Of a stretch of DNA of 64,000 nucleotides, positions 1-7,294 are shown piece by piece. The notes below the pieces were generated by a model that made no database searches, was not told where the DNA came from, and saw nothing but the letters and a program-made list of their open reading frames with translations. This DNA is from Streptomyces sp. CB01373. Its GTDB lineage: Bacteria > Actinomycetota > Actinomycetes > Streptomycetales > Streptomycetaceae. The DNA is taken from positions 249,629 to 313,628 of the forward strand of contig NZ_NNBK01000011.1 in the NCBI RefSeq assembly GCF_002803075.1. Direction: 5' to 3'. Numbering within the stretch: position 1 is the first letter of the stretch; every line of letters starts with the position of its first letter. The position numbers and the translations under genes are program-made.

Positions 1-1
1 C

Positions 2-919
2 ATCGCCTCCGGCCAGCTGCTCGGCGCGGACGTGCCGGTCAAGCTGCGCCTCCTGGAGATCACGCCGGCGCTGAAGGCCGCCGAGGGCACGGCCATGGAG
101 CTCGACGACTGCGCGTTCCCGCTGCTTCAGGGCATCGACATCAGCGACGACCCGAACGTCGCCTTCGACGGTGCCAACGTCGCCCTCCTCGTCGGCGCCC
201 GCCCGCGCACCAAGGGCATGGAGCGCGGCGACCTCCTGGAGGCCAACGGCGGCATCTTCAAGCCGCAGGGCAAGGCCATCAACGACCACGCCGCGGACGA
301 CGTCAGGATCCTGGTCGTCGGCAACCCCGCCAACACCAACGCGCTGATCGCCCAGGCCGCCGCCCCGGACGTGCCCGCCGAGCGCTTCACCGCGATGACC
401 CGCCTGGACCACAACCGCGCGCTGACCCAGCTCGCCAAGAAGACGGGTTCGACGGTCGCCGACATCAAGCGTCTGACCATCTGGGGCAACCACTCCGCGA
501 CCCAGTACCCGGACATCTTCCACGCCACGGTCGCCGGCAAGAACGCCGCCGAGCTCGTGAACGACGAGAAGTGGCTGGCCGAGGACTTCATCCCGACCGT
601 CGCCAAGCGCGGCGCGGCCATCATCGAGGCCCGCGGCGCCTCGTCGGCCGCCTCCGCCGCCAACGCCGCCATCGACCACGTGCACACCTGGGTCAACGGC
701 ACCGCCGACGGCGACTGGGTCTCCATGGGCATCCCGTCGGACGGCTCGTACGGCGTCCCCGAGGGCCTGATCTCGTCCTTCCCGGTCACCTGCAAGGACG
801 GCGCGTACGAGATCGTCCAGGGCCTGGAGATCAACGACTTCTCCCGCGCCCGCATCGAGGCCTCCGTCAAGGAGCTGGAGGAGGAGCGCGACGCGGTCCG
901 CTCCCTCGGCCTCATCTGA
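2..919 (+). CDS. mdh: malate dehydrogenase, 5'-truncated by window edge
   Basis: NAD-dependent malate/oxaloacetate interconversion in the TCA cycle, cytoplasmic. The frame is open from base 2, giving 305 residues; by recall of Streptomyces Mdh (about 329 residues) roughly 24 N-terminal residues, including the glycine-rich Rossmann loop, lie outside the window. Visible signatures are the substrate-binding segment MTRLDHNRA and the catalytic histidine in IWGNHSATQYPD. Codon use is typical of a highly expressed gene. A hairpin at 939-972 follows directly, so it is probably the last gene of its transcript. Confidence 0.95.
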   Translation: MASGQLLGADVPVKLRLLEITPALKAAEGTAMELDDCAFPLLQGIDISDDPNVAFDGANVALLVGARPRTKGMERGDLLEANGGIFKPQGKAINDHAADDVRILVVGNPANTNALIAQAAAPDVPAERFTAMTRLDHNRALTQLAKKTGSTVADIKRLTIWGNHSATQYPDIFHATVAGKNAAELVNDEKWLAEDFIPTVAKRGAAIIEARGASSAASAANAAIDHVHTWVNGTADGDWVSMGIPSDGSYGVPEGLISSFPVTCKDGAYEIVQGLEINDFSRARIEASVKELEEERDAVRSLGLI

Positions 920-938
920 GTCACCGCGCCTGTCCGCA

Positions 939-972
939 GGGCCCCGTTCCGGTTCCGGCCGGAGCGGGGCCC
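939..972 (+). terminator. hairpin terminator after mdh
   Basis: Arms 939-952 and 959-972 pair over 14 positions with one G-U wobble and a six-base loop. It starts 20 bases after the mdh stop. There is no T-tract, as is usual in Streptomyces. Confidence 0.7.
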
Positions 973-1129
973 CGCGCGTTCGTGCCCGCGTACGCCGGTG
1001 CCGCCGGTGCGGCTCGTGCACCATGGTGCCCACTTGACAAACCGCTTCCCGCGCGGCTTCCCGCCCCCCTATGCTGATGGCCCATCAGTTCTGCCGAACT
1101 GGGGAACGTTCACACCTCGGGGGAGTCGC

Positions 1130-2851
1130 GTGAGCACCGTATCCGTGCCGCAGCAATCGCAGCCGACACCCCCGGACGCGTCCCCGCCCGTGCCGCCGTA
1201 CGCCAGTGAGGCCACCCGGCTGCTGTGCGCGGGCACCTACCTGGACAGCGAGTACCGGGACCGGGTCATCGACGAGCTGTACGTCAACGAGCAGCGCCTC
1301 TGTGCGCCTTCGCCCGGCTTCGACGCCGCGCGGGTCCTGGCCCACGCCCTGCGTGCGCGACGTCTGGAACTGGCCTGGGACGGAGCCATCCTCGGGCTGT
1401 GGGTGGTGGGCGCCGTGCTCACCGGCTACTGGCTGCTGATTTTCCTCGCCCTGGGCGTCCAGCTGGCCGTCGCCACCCTGATCAGGGGCAGGAGCGACAA
1501 CCCGCCGCTCTACCGGCGCGTACCGGCCTGGTTCCTGCGGTGGTACAGCCGTATCGGCCTGGCCTGGTACTTTCTGCTGACCTTGGGCATCGCGTTCTCC
1601 GGTGGTGGCGACTCTTCCTCGGACACGTCGGACTACTACGACGAGTACAGGACGTCGAGCGCCTCACTGTCCGACCTGCTCACCTCGTTCGAAGCCGAGC
1701 GTCTGCAGGCATGGCTCTCGATCGTCGTCCTCGCGCTCATCGCCCTCTGTCTCGCCGCCCGGCGCGGCCAGGTCACCCGGGCGTTGACGGCCGAGCTCTC
1801 CCCTCAGCGCTTCCCGGACGCCGCGAGCGATCCGGCGCTGCGGGCCGAGGGCGGACGGTTCCAGCGGCTGGTCGGGCGCATCCACGCGGAACAGCACCAG
1901 CAGTTGACCATGTATCACGAGGCCCGCCCCTTCTGCGGGGCCGGAACCGCGCACGACACCTGGGTGCTCGCCGTCGAACTGCGCCCCGACGCCGTGAAGA
2001 AGCAGCGACCGCTGAGCAACAGGGCGGTCCTGGAGACCGTCCGCCCCCTGCTGGACCAGCTCCGCGAATCGGCGACGACCGCCGCGTTCCCCGTGCGCGA
2101 CCGGCTGCGCCGCCTGGAGATCGGCGAATGCGTCTTCCTGCCCGTCGAGGGAATGCTGCGCCGCGAGGACGCCCCGTACGATCCGCAGGCCTTCGAGAAC
2201 CACCGGATGCGCGCGGCCGAGGAAGGCGCCGAGAAGCGGAGACACTTCCTGTGCGCGCGGGTCGACGGCTGGGAGGGGGAGCTGATCGTCAGCGTCTTCG
2301 TCCGCGTGCACACCCAGGGCCGGATGCTCATGCTGGAAGTCGCCCCGCACGTACTGAACCCGGTGCGCCAGGAGTTCAAGGACGCCGACCGCACCGCTCA
2401 CCGCTACAACCGCAACAACCTGCTGGGCAAGGCCGCCTACGCCGTGCCACGGGTACCGGTGTCCCCGGGCATCGCCCTGTTCGGCCTGGGGCGGATGATC
2501 CGGTTCGGCTGGCGGCTGCTGACGTCCGGCAACGCCGGCGCGCTGCCGGAGGGCCCCGCCCTGTCGGTGCGTGAACTGGGTTCGGCTCCGGACGGGTCGC
2601 TGTTCCAGCAGATGGACGTGGACCGCTATCTGCGCACGATCCAGGACCGGATCGCGCACGGCGTGCGCGCCGCGCTCGCCGACGCCGGCTACCAGACCGG
2701 CGAGTTCGTCCAGAAGATCGTCAACATCAGCAACGGCGGCGTGAACATCGACTCGGTGGAGGGCTCCACCTTCGCCGTCGGTTCGCACGCGACCGCCAGC
2801 AGCGGCACCGAGCCGCGGAAGGGAACGGGCAGCGATGACCGACCGGCATGA
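1130..2851 (+). CDS. membrane protein of unknown function with C-terminal beta-motif
   Basis: I do not recognise the family. The protein has 573 residues from a GTG start preceded by a GGGGGAG ribosome site. A Pro-rich N-terminus is followed by hydrophobic segments at about residues 85-118 (two), 143-158 and 194-211, with an acidic Ser/Asp/Tyr loop at 160-180. A soluble region of about 320 residues follows. The last 40 residues hold NISNGGVNI and then GSTFAVGSHATAS, which recurs almost unchanged at the N-terminus of the next gene. The stop overlaps that gene's start by 17 bases, so the two are co-transcribed. The shared motif suggests physical contact between the two products; that is inference. 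Confidence 0.7.
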   Translation: MSTVSVPQQSQPTPPDASPPVPPYASEATRLLCAGTYLDSEYRDRVIDELYVNEQRLCAPSPGFDAARVLAHALRARRLELAWDGAILGLWVVGAVLTGYWLLIFLALGVQLAVATLIRGRSDNPPLYRRVPAWFLRWYSRIGLAWYFLLTLGIAFSGGGDSSSDTSDYYDEYRTSSASLSDLLTSFEAERLQAWLSIVVLALIALCLAARRGQVTRALTAELSPQRFPDAASDPALRAEGGRFQRLVGRIHAEQHQQLTMYHEARPFCGAGTAHDTWVLAVELRPDAVKKQRPLSNRAVLETVRPLLDQLRESATTAAFPVRDRLRRLEIGECVFLPVEGMLRREDAPYDPQAFENHRMRAAEEGAEKRRHFLCARVDGWEGELIVSVFVRVHTQGRMLMLEVAPHVLNPVRQEFKDADRTAHRYNRNNLLGKAAYAVPRVPVSPGIALFGLGRMIRFGWRLLTSGNAGALPEGPALSVRELGSAPDGSLFQQMDVDRYLRTIQDRIAHGVRAALADAGYQTGEFVQKIVNISNGGVNIDSVEGSTFAVGSHATASSGTEPRKGTGSDDRPA

Positions 2852-3188
2852 GCCGAACGTGACCATGGGGAACGTCTCGGGCAGCACCTTCGCCATCGGC
2901 AGTCACGCCAGCGCGGTCGGCCACCACGGCGCAGGACCGCAGCGCGACGAGGCCACCGAGCAGCTGCTGGCCGCTGTGCGCGAGCTGCGCGCCGACCTGA
3001 CACGGGTGCGCGGCACCGAGCAGACAGCCGCGCTGGACGCCGAACTGGCCGGTGCGGAGGAGGAGATCAACACGACCGGCCAGGCCGGCCCGTCCCGGCG
3101 TGAGCGACTGCGCGCGCTGCTCGCCGACTCCCAGTCGCTGCTGAACGTCCTCGCCTCCGCGGGTGCCGTGGCGGGACTCCTGGCGTGA
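2835..3188 (+). CDS. small protein with shared GSTFAIGSHASA motif and coiled coil
   Basis: Not assigned to a known family. It has 117 residues and starts inside the preceding gene. Residues 8-30 contain NVTMGNVSGSTFAIGSHASA, the counterpart of the C-terminus of the upstream membrane protein. Residues 38-80 are a charged Leu/Glu/Arg-rich helical stretch (ELRADLTRVRG, LDAELAGAEEEIN) that could form a coiled coil. The C-terminus (LLNVLASAGAVAGLLA) is hydrophobic. This layout, a short beta motif plus an adaptor-like helix, resembles small adaptor proteins in Streptomyces conflict or signalling operons, but no function can be claimed. Confidence 0.65.
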   Translation: MTDRHEPNVTMGNVSGSTFAIGSHASAVGHHGAGPQRDEATEQLLAAVRELRADLTRVRGTEQTAALDAELAGAEEEINTTGQAGPSRRERLRALLADSQSLLNVLASAGAVAGLLA

Positions 3189-3195
3189 GAGCGCG

Positions 3196-4107
3196 ATGAG
3201 CGGGGGACAGCGCCACTGGAACGAGGAGACCCAGCGCTGGGAGGACGGCGCCCGGGACGTGGCGCGGGCGACCCCGCCACCGCCCGCCCGGCCGGCGCAC
3301 ATGCCGGCATGGCCGCCGGGCGAGGTCCGGGATCCCGACGCCGGCGCACCCACCGGCACCTGGCCCGCGGCGGCCCCGCCCCCGCCCTCGCCCGTGCCCG
3401 GCGGGCACAGCCGCCGCACCGCCTGGACGGTGATCGGCGCGGCCGCCGCCACGGGTGTCGCCGTCGCCCTGGTGGTGACCCTCGGCCTGGGCGGCGGCGG
3501 GAACGACGGCAACCGGGTGGCCGCCACGACGAGCGGCACGCCGGGCGTGTCCGAAGCGCCCCCCACCACGTACGCCTCACCGGAACCGGAGACCGGGACG
3601 CCGTCCCCGTCGGCCCACGAGCCGCCGGCCGGCTATGCCGCCTACGACGATCCGGAGGGCTTCCGCATCGCCGTGCCCGACGGCTGGCAGCACCAGCGGT
3701 CCACCGTGACCTCCCGGTACGGCATGGACATCGTCAACTACCGTGATGCCACGGGCCGTCACCGGCTCCAGGTGTACGAGGTGCAGGAGTCCTCCCCGGA
3801 CGAGTCGTTCGACGAGTACCTGTCCACGAAGGTGCCCAAGCCTCCGGGATTCCGGAAGCTTTCCCGGGTGAACCTGGACAGCGGCGACTTCACGGGCTCC
3901 CGGCTGGAGTACCTGGCCGACTCCCTCAAGGGCGAACCGGACATCGGCACCTGGTACGTCGTGGACGAACGCTTCGAGGCCGCCGACGGCAGGCTGTACG
4001 CGCTCGCCTCCTACGGGCCCGAATCCGACGGCCGACACGACGAGCAGGAGGTCCTCAGCACGGCACTGGACTGGTTCTGTCCCTCCTACGCCACCTGCGA
4101 GGACTGA
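3196..4107 (+). CDS. single-pass membrane protein with Pro-rich N-terminus and exported C-terminal domain
   Basis: Third gene of the operon, seven bases after the previous stop; the ATG at 3196 was chosen over an upstream in-frame start because it clears that stop. It has 303 residues. The N-terminus (HWNEETQRWEDG, then a Pro/Ala-rich stretch to about 70) should be cytoplasmic, with one membrane helix at about 76-98. The C-terminal domain, about 135-300, opens with YDDPEGFRIAVPDGWQ, a motif common in secreted Streptomyces proteins, and ends with two cysteines (FCPSYATC) that could form a disulfide. Its role is unknown; it may be the surface partner of the two genes upstream. Confidence 0.7.
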   Translation: MSGGQRHWNEETQRWEDGARDVARATPPPPARPAHMPAWPPGEVRDPDAGAPTGTWPAAAPPPPSPVPGGHSRRTAWTVIGAAAATGVAVALVVTLGLGGGGNDGNRVAATTSGTPGVSEAPPTTYASPEPETGTPSPSAHEPPAGYAAYDDPEGFRIAVPDGWQHQRSTVTSRYGMDIVNYRDATGRHRLQVYEVQESSPDESFDEYLSTKVPKPPGFRKLSRVNLDSGDFTGSRLEYLADSLKGEPDIGTWYVVDERFEAADGRLYALASYGPESDGRHDEQEVLSTALDWFCPSYATCED

Positions 4108-4114
4108 CCCACCG

Positions 4115-4152
4115 CCGCCCCGGGGCCGGCCGCCCGGCCGGCCCCGGGGCGG
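4115..4152. terminator. bidirectional hairpin between convergent genes
   Basis: A perfect 18-bp GC-only stem (4115-4132 / 4135-4152) with a two-base loop lies between the stops of the convergent genes ending at 4107 and 4158. It can serve both strands. Confidence 0.75.
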
Positions 4153-4157
4153 GGTGG

Positions 4158-4688
4158 TCACTTGTACTGACCGGGGGTGTAGTGGCCCGGGACCGCGCGG
4201 GTCGTCACGCCGAACCGGTTCCAGGCGTTGATCACCGTGATCGAGGCGATCAAGTGCGCCAGTTCGGCCTCGTCGAAGTGCGCGGCGGCCCTCTCGTACA
4301 CCTCGTCCGGCACGAAGCCGTCGGTGAGGACGGTGACGGCCTCCGTCAGCTCGATCGCGGCGAGCTCCTTCTCCGAATAGAAGTGCCGCGACTCCTCCCA
4401 GGCGGCCAGCTGCACGATCCGCTCCACGCTCTCGCCGGCCGCGAGCGCGTCCTTCGTGTGCATGTCCAGGCAGAACGCGCAGTGGTTGAGCTGCGAGGCA
4501 CGGATCTTGACCAGCTCGCGCAGCCGCGAATCGAGGCCCCGGCCCGCGGCCGCGTCCATCCGGACCATCGCCTTGTAGACCTCGGGGGCGTGCTTGGCCC
4601 ACTGCATACGGGGCTCGTGCTCGGGCGCGTACGCGGGGGCGCCTTCGGTGGTGTTCGTGGGTTCGCCGGTGTTCGTCGTCGTAGCCAT
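4158..4688 (-). CDS. carboxymuconolactone decarboxylase / AhpD-type peroxidase-fold protein
   Basis: It has 176 residues with the CMD-domain active-site signature CAFCLDMH (CxxCxxxH), the thiol/histidine set used by AhpD-like alkylhydroperoxidases. The helical context (ELVKIRASQLNHCAFCLDMHTKDA) is typical of the stand-alone actinobacterial family. The ATG at 4688 was chosen because a TAGGGT -10 box (minus strand, 4696-4701) sits seven bases upstream, implying a leaderless mRNA. Only 47 bases separate it from the divergent MocR-type regulator, which probably controls it. The substrate is unknown. Confidence 0.85.
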   Translation of the reverse strand: MATTTNTGEPTNTTEGAPAYAPEHEPRMQWAKHAPEVYKAMVRMDAAAGRGLDSRLRELVKIRASQLNHCAFCLDMHTKDALAAGESVERIVQLAAWEESRHFYSEKELAAIELTEAVTVLTDGFVPDEVYERAAAHFDEAELAHLIASITVINAWNRFGVTTRAVPGHYTPGQYK

Positions 4689-4735
4689 ACGTCCGACCCT
4701 ATGAGTGAAGCAGCCCAGGAGTATGGTCCATTTCC
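4689..4735. promoter_or_regulatory. divergent promoter region, CMD gene / MocR regulator
   Basis: This 47-base gap carries TAGGGT on the minus strand (4696-4701) and TATGGT on the plus strand (4722-4727), each 7-8 bases from the start codon it serves. Both transcripts would be leaderless. A regulator bound here would control both genes. Confidence 0.5.
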
Positions 4736-6154
4736 ATGGCGGAATCATGGGCCACTCTGGGCCTGGACCTGCATCTGGAACCGGCCGGTCCCGGCGTGCG
4801 CCGCGGCCTCACCGACGCGCTGCGCGAGGCGGTCCGCGGCGGCCGTCTGGCCCCCGGAACCCGGCTGCCCTCCTCCCGGAGCCTCGCCGCCGACTTGGGC
4901 ATCGCCCGCAACACGGTCGCCGACGCCTACGCCGACCTGGTCGCCGAGGGCTGGCTCACCGCCCGCCAGGGCTCCGGCACGCGCGTGGCCAGAGGGGCAC
5001 CCGCCTCGCCGTTCGGGCAGACGCCCAGCGCGGAGGCCCGGCGGGCCGGCGCGGCCCGGCAGCCCCGCGAACGCCCCCGCCCCGTCCACGACCTCGTCCC
5101 CGGCACCCCGGACCTCGCCTCCTTCCCCCGCACGCAGTGGCTCAAGGCCGCCCGCCGCGCCCTGGCCACCGCGCCCCACCACGCCCTCGGCTACGGCGAC
5201 CCGCGCGGCCGTCCGGAACTGCGCACCGCCCTTGCCGGGCATCTCGCCCGGGTCCGGGGCGTCCGCACCGACCCCGACCACCTGCTGGTCTGCGCGGGCT
5301 TCTCGCACGGACTGCGGATCCTCGGCACGGTGCTGCGGGCCCGCGGCGTCACCACGGTCGCCGTCGAGTCGTACGGTCTCGACGTGCATTGGGACCTTCT
5401 GGCCCGCGTGGGCCTGCGCACCCGTCCCCTGCCCTTCGACGGACTCGGCACCGTCACCGGCGACTTGGCCGGACCCGGAGCGGTCCTGCTCACCCCCGCC
5501 CACCAGTTCCCGATGGGCGTGCCCCTGCACCCCGACCGGCGCGCGGCCGTGACCGACTGGGCCCGGCGCACCGGCGGCCTGATCCTGGAGGACGACTACG
5601 ACGGCGAGTTCCGCTACGACCGCCAGCCCGTCGGCGCGCTCCAGGGCCTCGACCCCGACCACGTGGTCCACCTGGGCACGGCGAGCAAGTCCCTGGCCCC
5701 GGGACTGCGCCTGGCCTGGATGGCCCTGCCCCCGTCCCTCATGGAGGAGGCCACCGCCGCCAAGGGTCCCTCCGACACCTGCGGGGTGCTGGACCAGCTG
5801 ACGCTCGCGGAGTTCATCACCTCCGGCGCCTACGACCGTCATGTGCGCTCGGCCCGGCTGCGCTACCGGCGCCGCCGTGACGCCCTGGTCGAGGCCCTCG
5901 CCACCCGCGCGCCCGACGTCCATCCCACCGGCATCGCCGCCGGTCTGCACGCCGTGCTGCGCCTGCCGCCCGGCACCGAACCGGCGGTGGTCCAGGCAGC
6001 CGCCTGGCAGGGCCTCGCCCTGCACGGACTGTCCCGCTTCCGCCACGAGCAGGCCGCCGTGGCACCGCTGGACGCGCTGGTCGTCGGCTACGGCACCCCA
6101 CCGGACCACGCGTGGGCGGGCGCCCTGGACGCCCTGTGCCGGGTGCTGCCCTGA
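4736..6154 (+). CDS. MocR/PdxR-family PLP-dependent transcriptional regulator
   Basis: It has 472 residues, the usual MocR length. The N-terminal GntR-type winged helix (about 12-80) contains LPSSRSLAADLGIARNTVADAYADL. A fold-type I aminotransferase domain (about 110-465) follows, with VLLTPAHQFPMGVPL, the aspartate-bearing EDDYDGEFRYD and the PLP-binding lysine (about Lys318) in GTASKSLAPGLRL. Family members sense PLP or amino compounds and regulate divergent neighbours. Here the divergent neighbour is the CMD-domain gene, its likely target. Confidence 0.9.
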   Translation: MAESWATLGLDLHLEPAGPGVRRGLTDALREAVRGGRLAPGTRLPSSRSLAADLGIARNTVADAYADLVAEGWLTARQGSGTRVARGAPASPFGQTPSAEARRAGAARQPRERPRPVHDLVPGTPDLASFPRTQWLKAARRALATAPHHALGYGDPRGRPELRTALAGHLARVRGVRTDPDHLLVCAGFSHGLRILGTVLRARGVTTVAVESYGLDVHWDLLARVGLRTRPLPFDGLGTVTGDLAGPGAVLLTPAHQFPMGVPLHPDRRAAVTDWARRTGGLILEDDYDGEFRYDRQPVGALQGLDPDHVVHLGTASKSLAPGLRLAWMALPPSLMEEATAAKGPSDTCGVLDQLTLAEFITSGAYDRHVRSARLRYRRRRDALVEALATRAPDVHPTGIAAGLHAVLRLPPGTEPAVVQAAAWQGLALHGLSRFRHEQAAVAPLDALVVGYGTPPDHAWAGALDALCRVLP

Positions 6155-6184
6155 CAGCCCGTCGGGCGGCCCGTCGAGCGGTGC

Positions 6185-7051
6185 TCACGCCTTCGTGGCA
6201 GGCAACTCCTCGACCGGCCCCTGCTCGACCGGCGCCTCCCCGAACCGGGCCAGCGCCAGGGCGCCCGCCACCGCCACCGCGAAGCCGAGCACCGCGAGCC
6301 AGGCCAGGCCCTCGCGGGTGCGGTCGCCCAGCCACACCACCCCGACCGCCGCGGGGCCGATCGTCTCGCCGATGACCATGCCCGCGGTGGCCGTGGTCAC
6401 CGAACCGCGCTGGAGGGCCGAGGTCAGCAGCAGGAAGGCGGCTCCACCGCCGATGAGCAGCGCGTAGGCCGCCGGGTTGGTGAACAGCACCGACGGGGCG
6501 AGCGAGTCGATCAGCCGCACCGTCACCTCGACCACGCCGAAGCCGAAACCCGCTCCCAGGCCGAGCAGCAGGGCACGCACGCGCTCGGGCAGACGGCCGC
6601 CGACCGCCCCGAGCAGCAGCACGGCCAGCGCCGCGCCGAGCATCGCCCACTTCAGCACCGCCGAGCCGTCCTCGTGGCCCTCCGTGCCCGAGGCCAGGCC
6701 CAGCATGGCCAGACCGGCGCAGACGACGCCCACCGCCGACCACTCCAGCGAACTGAGCCGCACCCGCAGCAGCCGGGACGCGGTCACCGCCGTCACCGCG
6801 AGGCTGGCGGCGAGGGCCGCGCCGACCACGTAGATGGGCAGTGAGCGCAGGGCCGCGATCTGGAGCAGGAACCCGAGGCCGTCCAGGCCCAGGCCCGCCA
6901 CATACCGCCACTGCCGCACCGCCCGCAGCAGCAGCGCCGCCTCCCCGCCCCCGCCGGTGTCCGCTGCGGCGCGCGTGGCGATGGCCTGGAGCACCGTCGC
7001 CGTCCCGAAACACACCGCCGCGCCGAGCGCGCACACCATTCCGAAGAGCAC
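6185..7051 (-). CDS. EamA/DMT-family transporter
   Basis: Integral membrane protein of 288 residues with about ten hydrophobic helices and the two-fold internal repeat expected of the drug/metabolite transporter superfamily. It begins LFGMVCALGAAVCFGTATVLQA, a typical first helix for the actinobacterial branch. The substrate cannot be read from sequence. The GTG start lies six bases after a minus-strand TAGAGT box (7058-7063), suggesting a leaderless message. It is convergent with the MocR gene across a 30-base gap. Confidence 0.85.
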   Translation of the reverse strand: MLFGMVCALGAAVCFGTATVLQAIATRAAADTGGGGEAALLLRAVRQWRYVAGLGLDGLGFLLQIAALRSLPIYVVGAALAASLAVTAVTASRLLRVRLSSLEWSAVGVVCAGLAMLGLASGTEGHEDGSAVLKWAMLGAALAVLLLGAVGGRLPERVRALLLGLGAGFGFGVVEVTVRLIDSLAPSVLFTNPAAYALLIGGGAAFLLLTSALQRGSVTTATAGMVIGETIGPAAVGVVWLGDRTREGLAWLAVLGFAVAVAGALALARFGEAPVEQGPVEELPATKA

Positions 7052-7180
7052 GAGGCGACTCTAGGGGAGCGGGGTGTCCGGGCGTCACCAGATCCAGGAC
7101 CCCGCGGTCCGGCAGCCGTTCCTCGCTCGCATGGCGGACACGGGAACGGTGCCGTGGGGTGGGCCCGGTAGGCTGACGAC

Positions 7181-7260
7181 GGGCCGTGACTGGCGCGCTG
7201 GGATGGGACCGACCATCGGGGAGCGGCCCGAACGGAAAGTGTGCCGTGCGCCTGGGCCGT
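7181..7260 (+). ncRNA. ZTP (pfl) riboswitch upstream of glyA
   Basis: The segment contains the conserved pfl/ZTP blocks in order: CGTGACTGGCGC (7185-7196), then ACCATCGGGGAGCGGCCC, with the GGGGAGCG block near 7218-7225, then GCGCCTGGGCC at the 3' end, which closes the pseudoknot side. The family senses the purine intermediate ZMP/ZTP, which builds up when 10-formyl-tetrahydrofolate is scarce, and turns on one-carbon genes; glyA is a classic target. A TAGGCT -10 box at 7169-7174 would start transcription almost exactly at the aptamer. The ribosome site at 7285-7290 is about 25 bases downstream, so control of translation or of an overlapping terminator is possible. Confidence 0.85.
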
Positions 7261-7294
7261 AACGTGAACGCCGATGCCACGTCCGGAGGTCCCG

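Noticed and set aside
1034..1075. TTGACA followed by TATGCT upstream of the 1130 operon
   Set aside because: The spacer is 30 bases, far from the 16-19 needed for a vegetative promoter.
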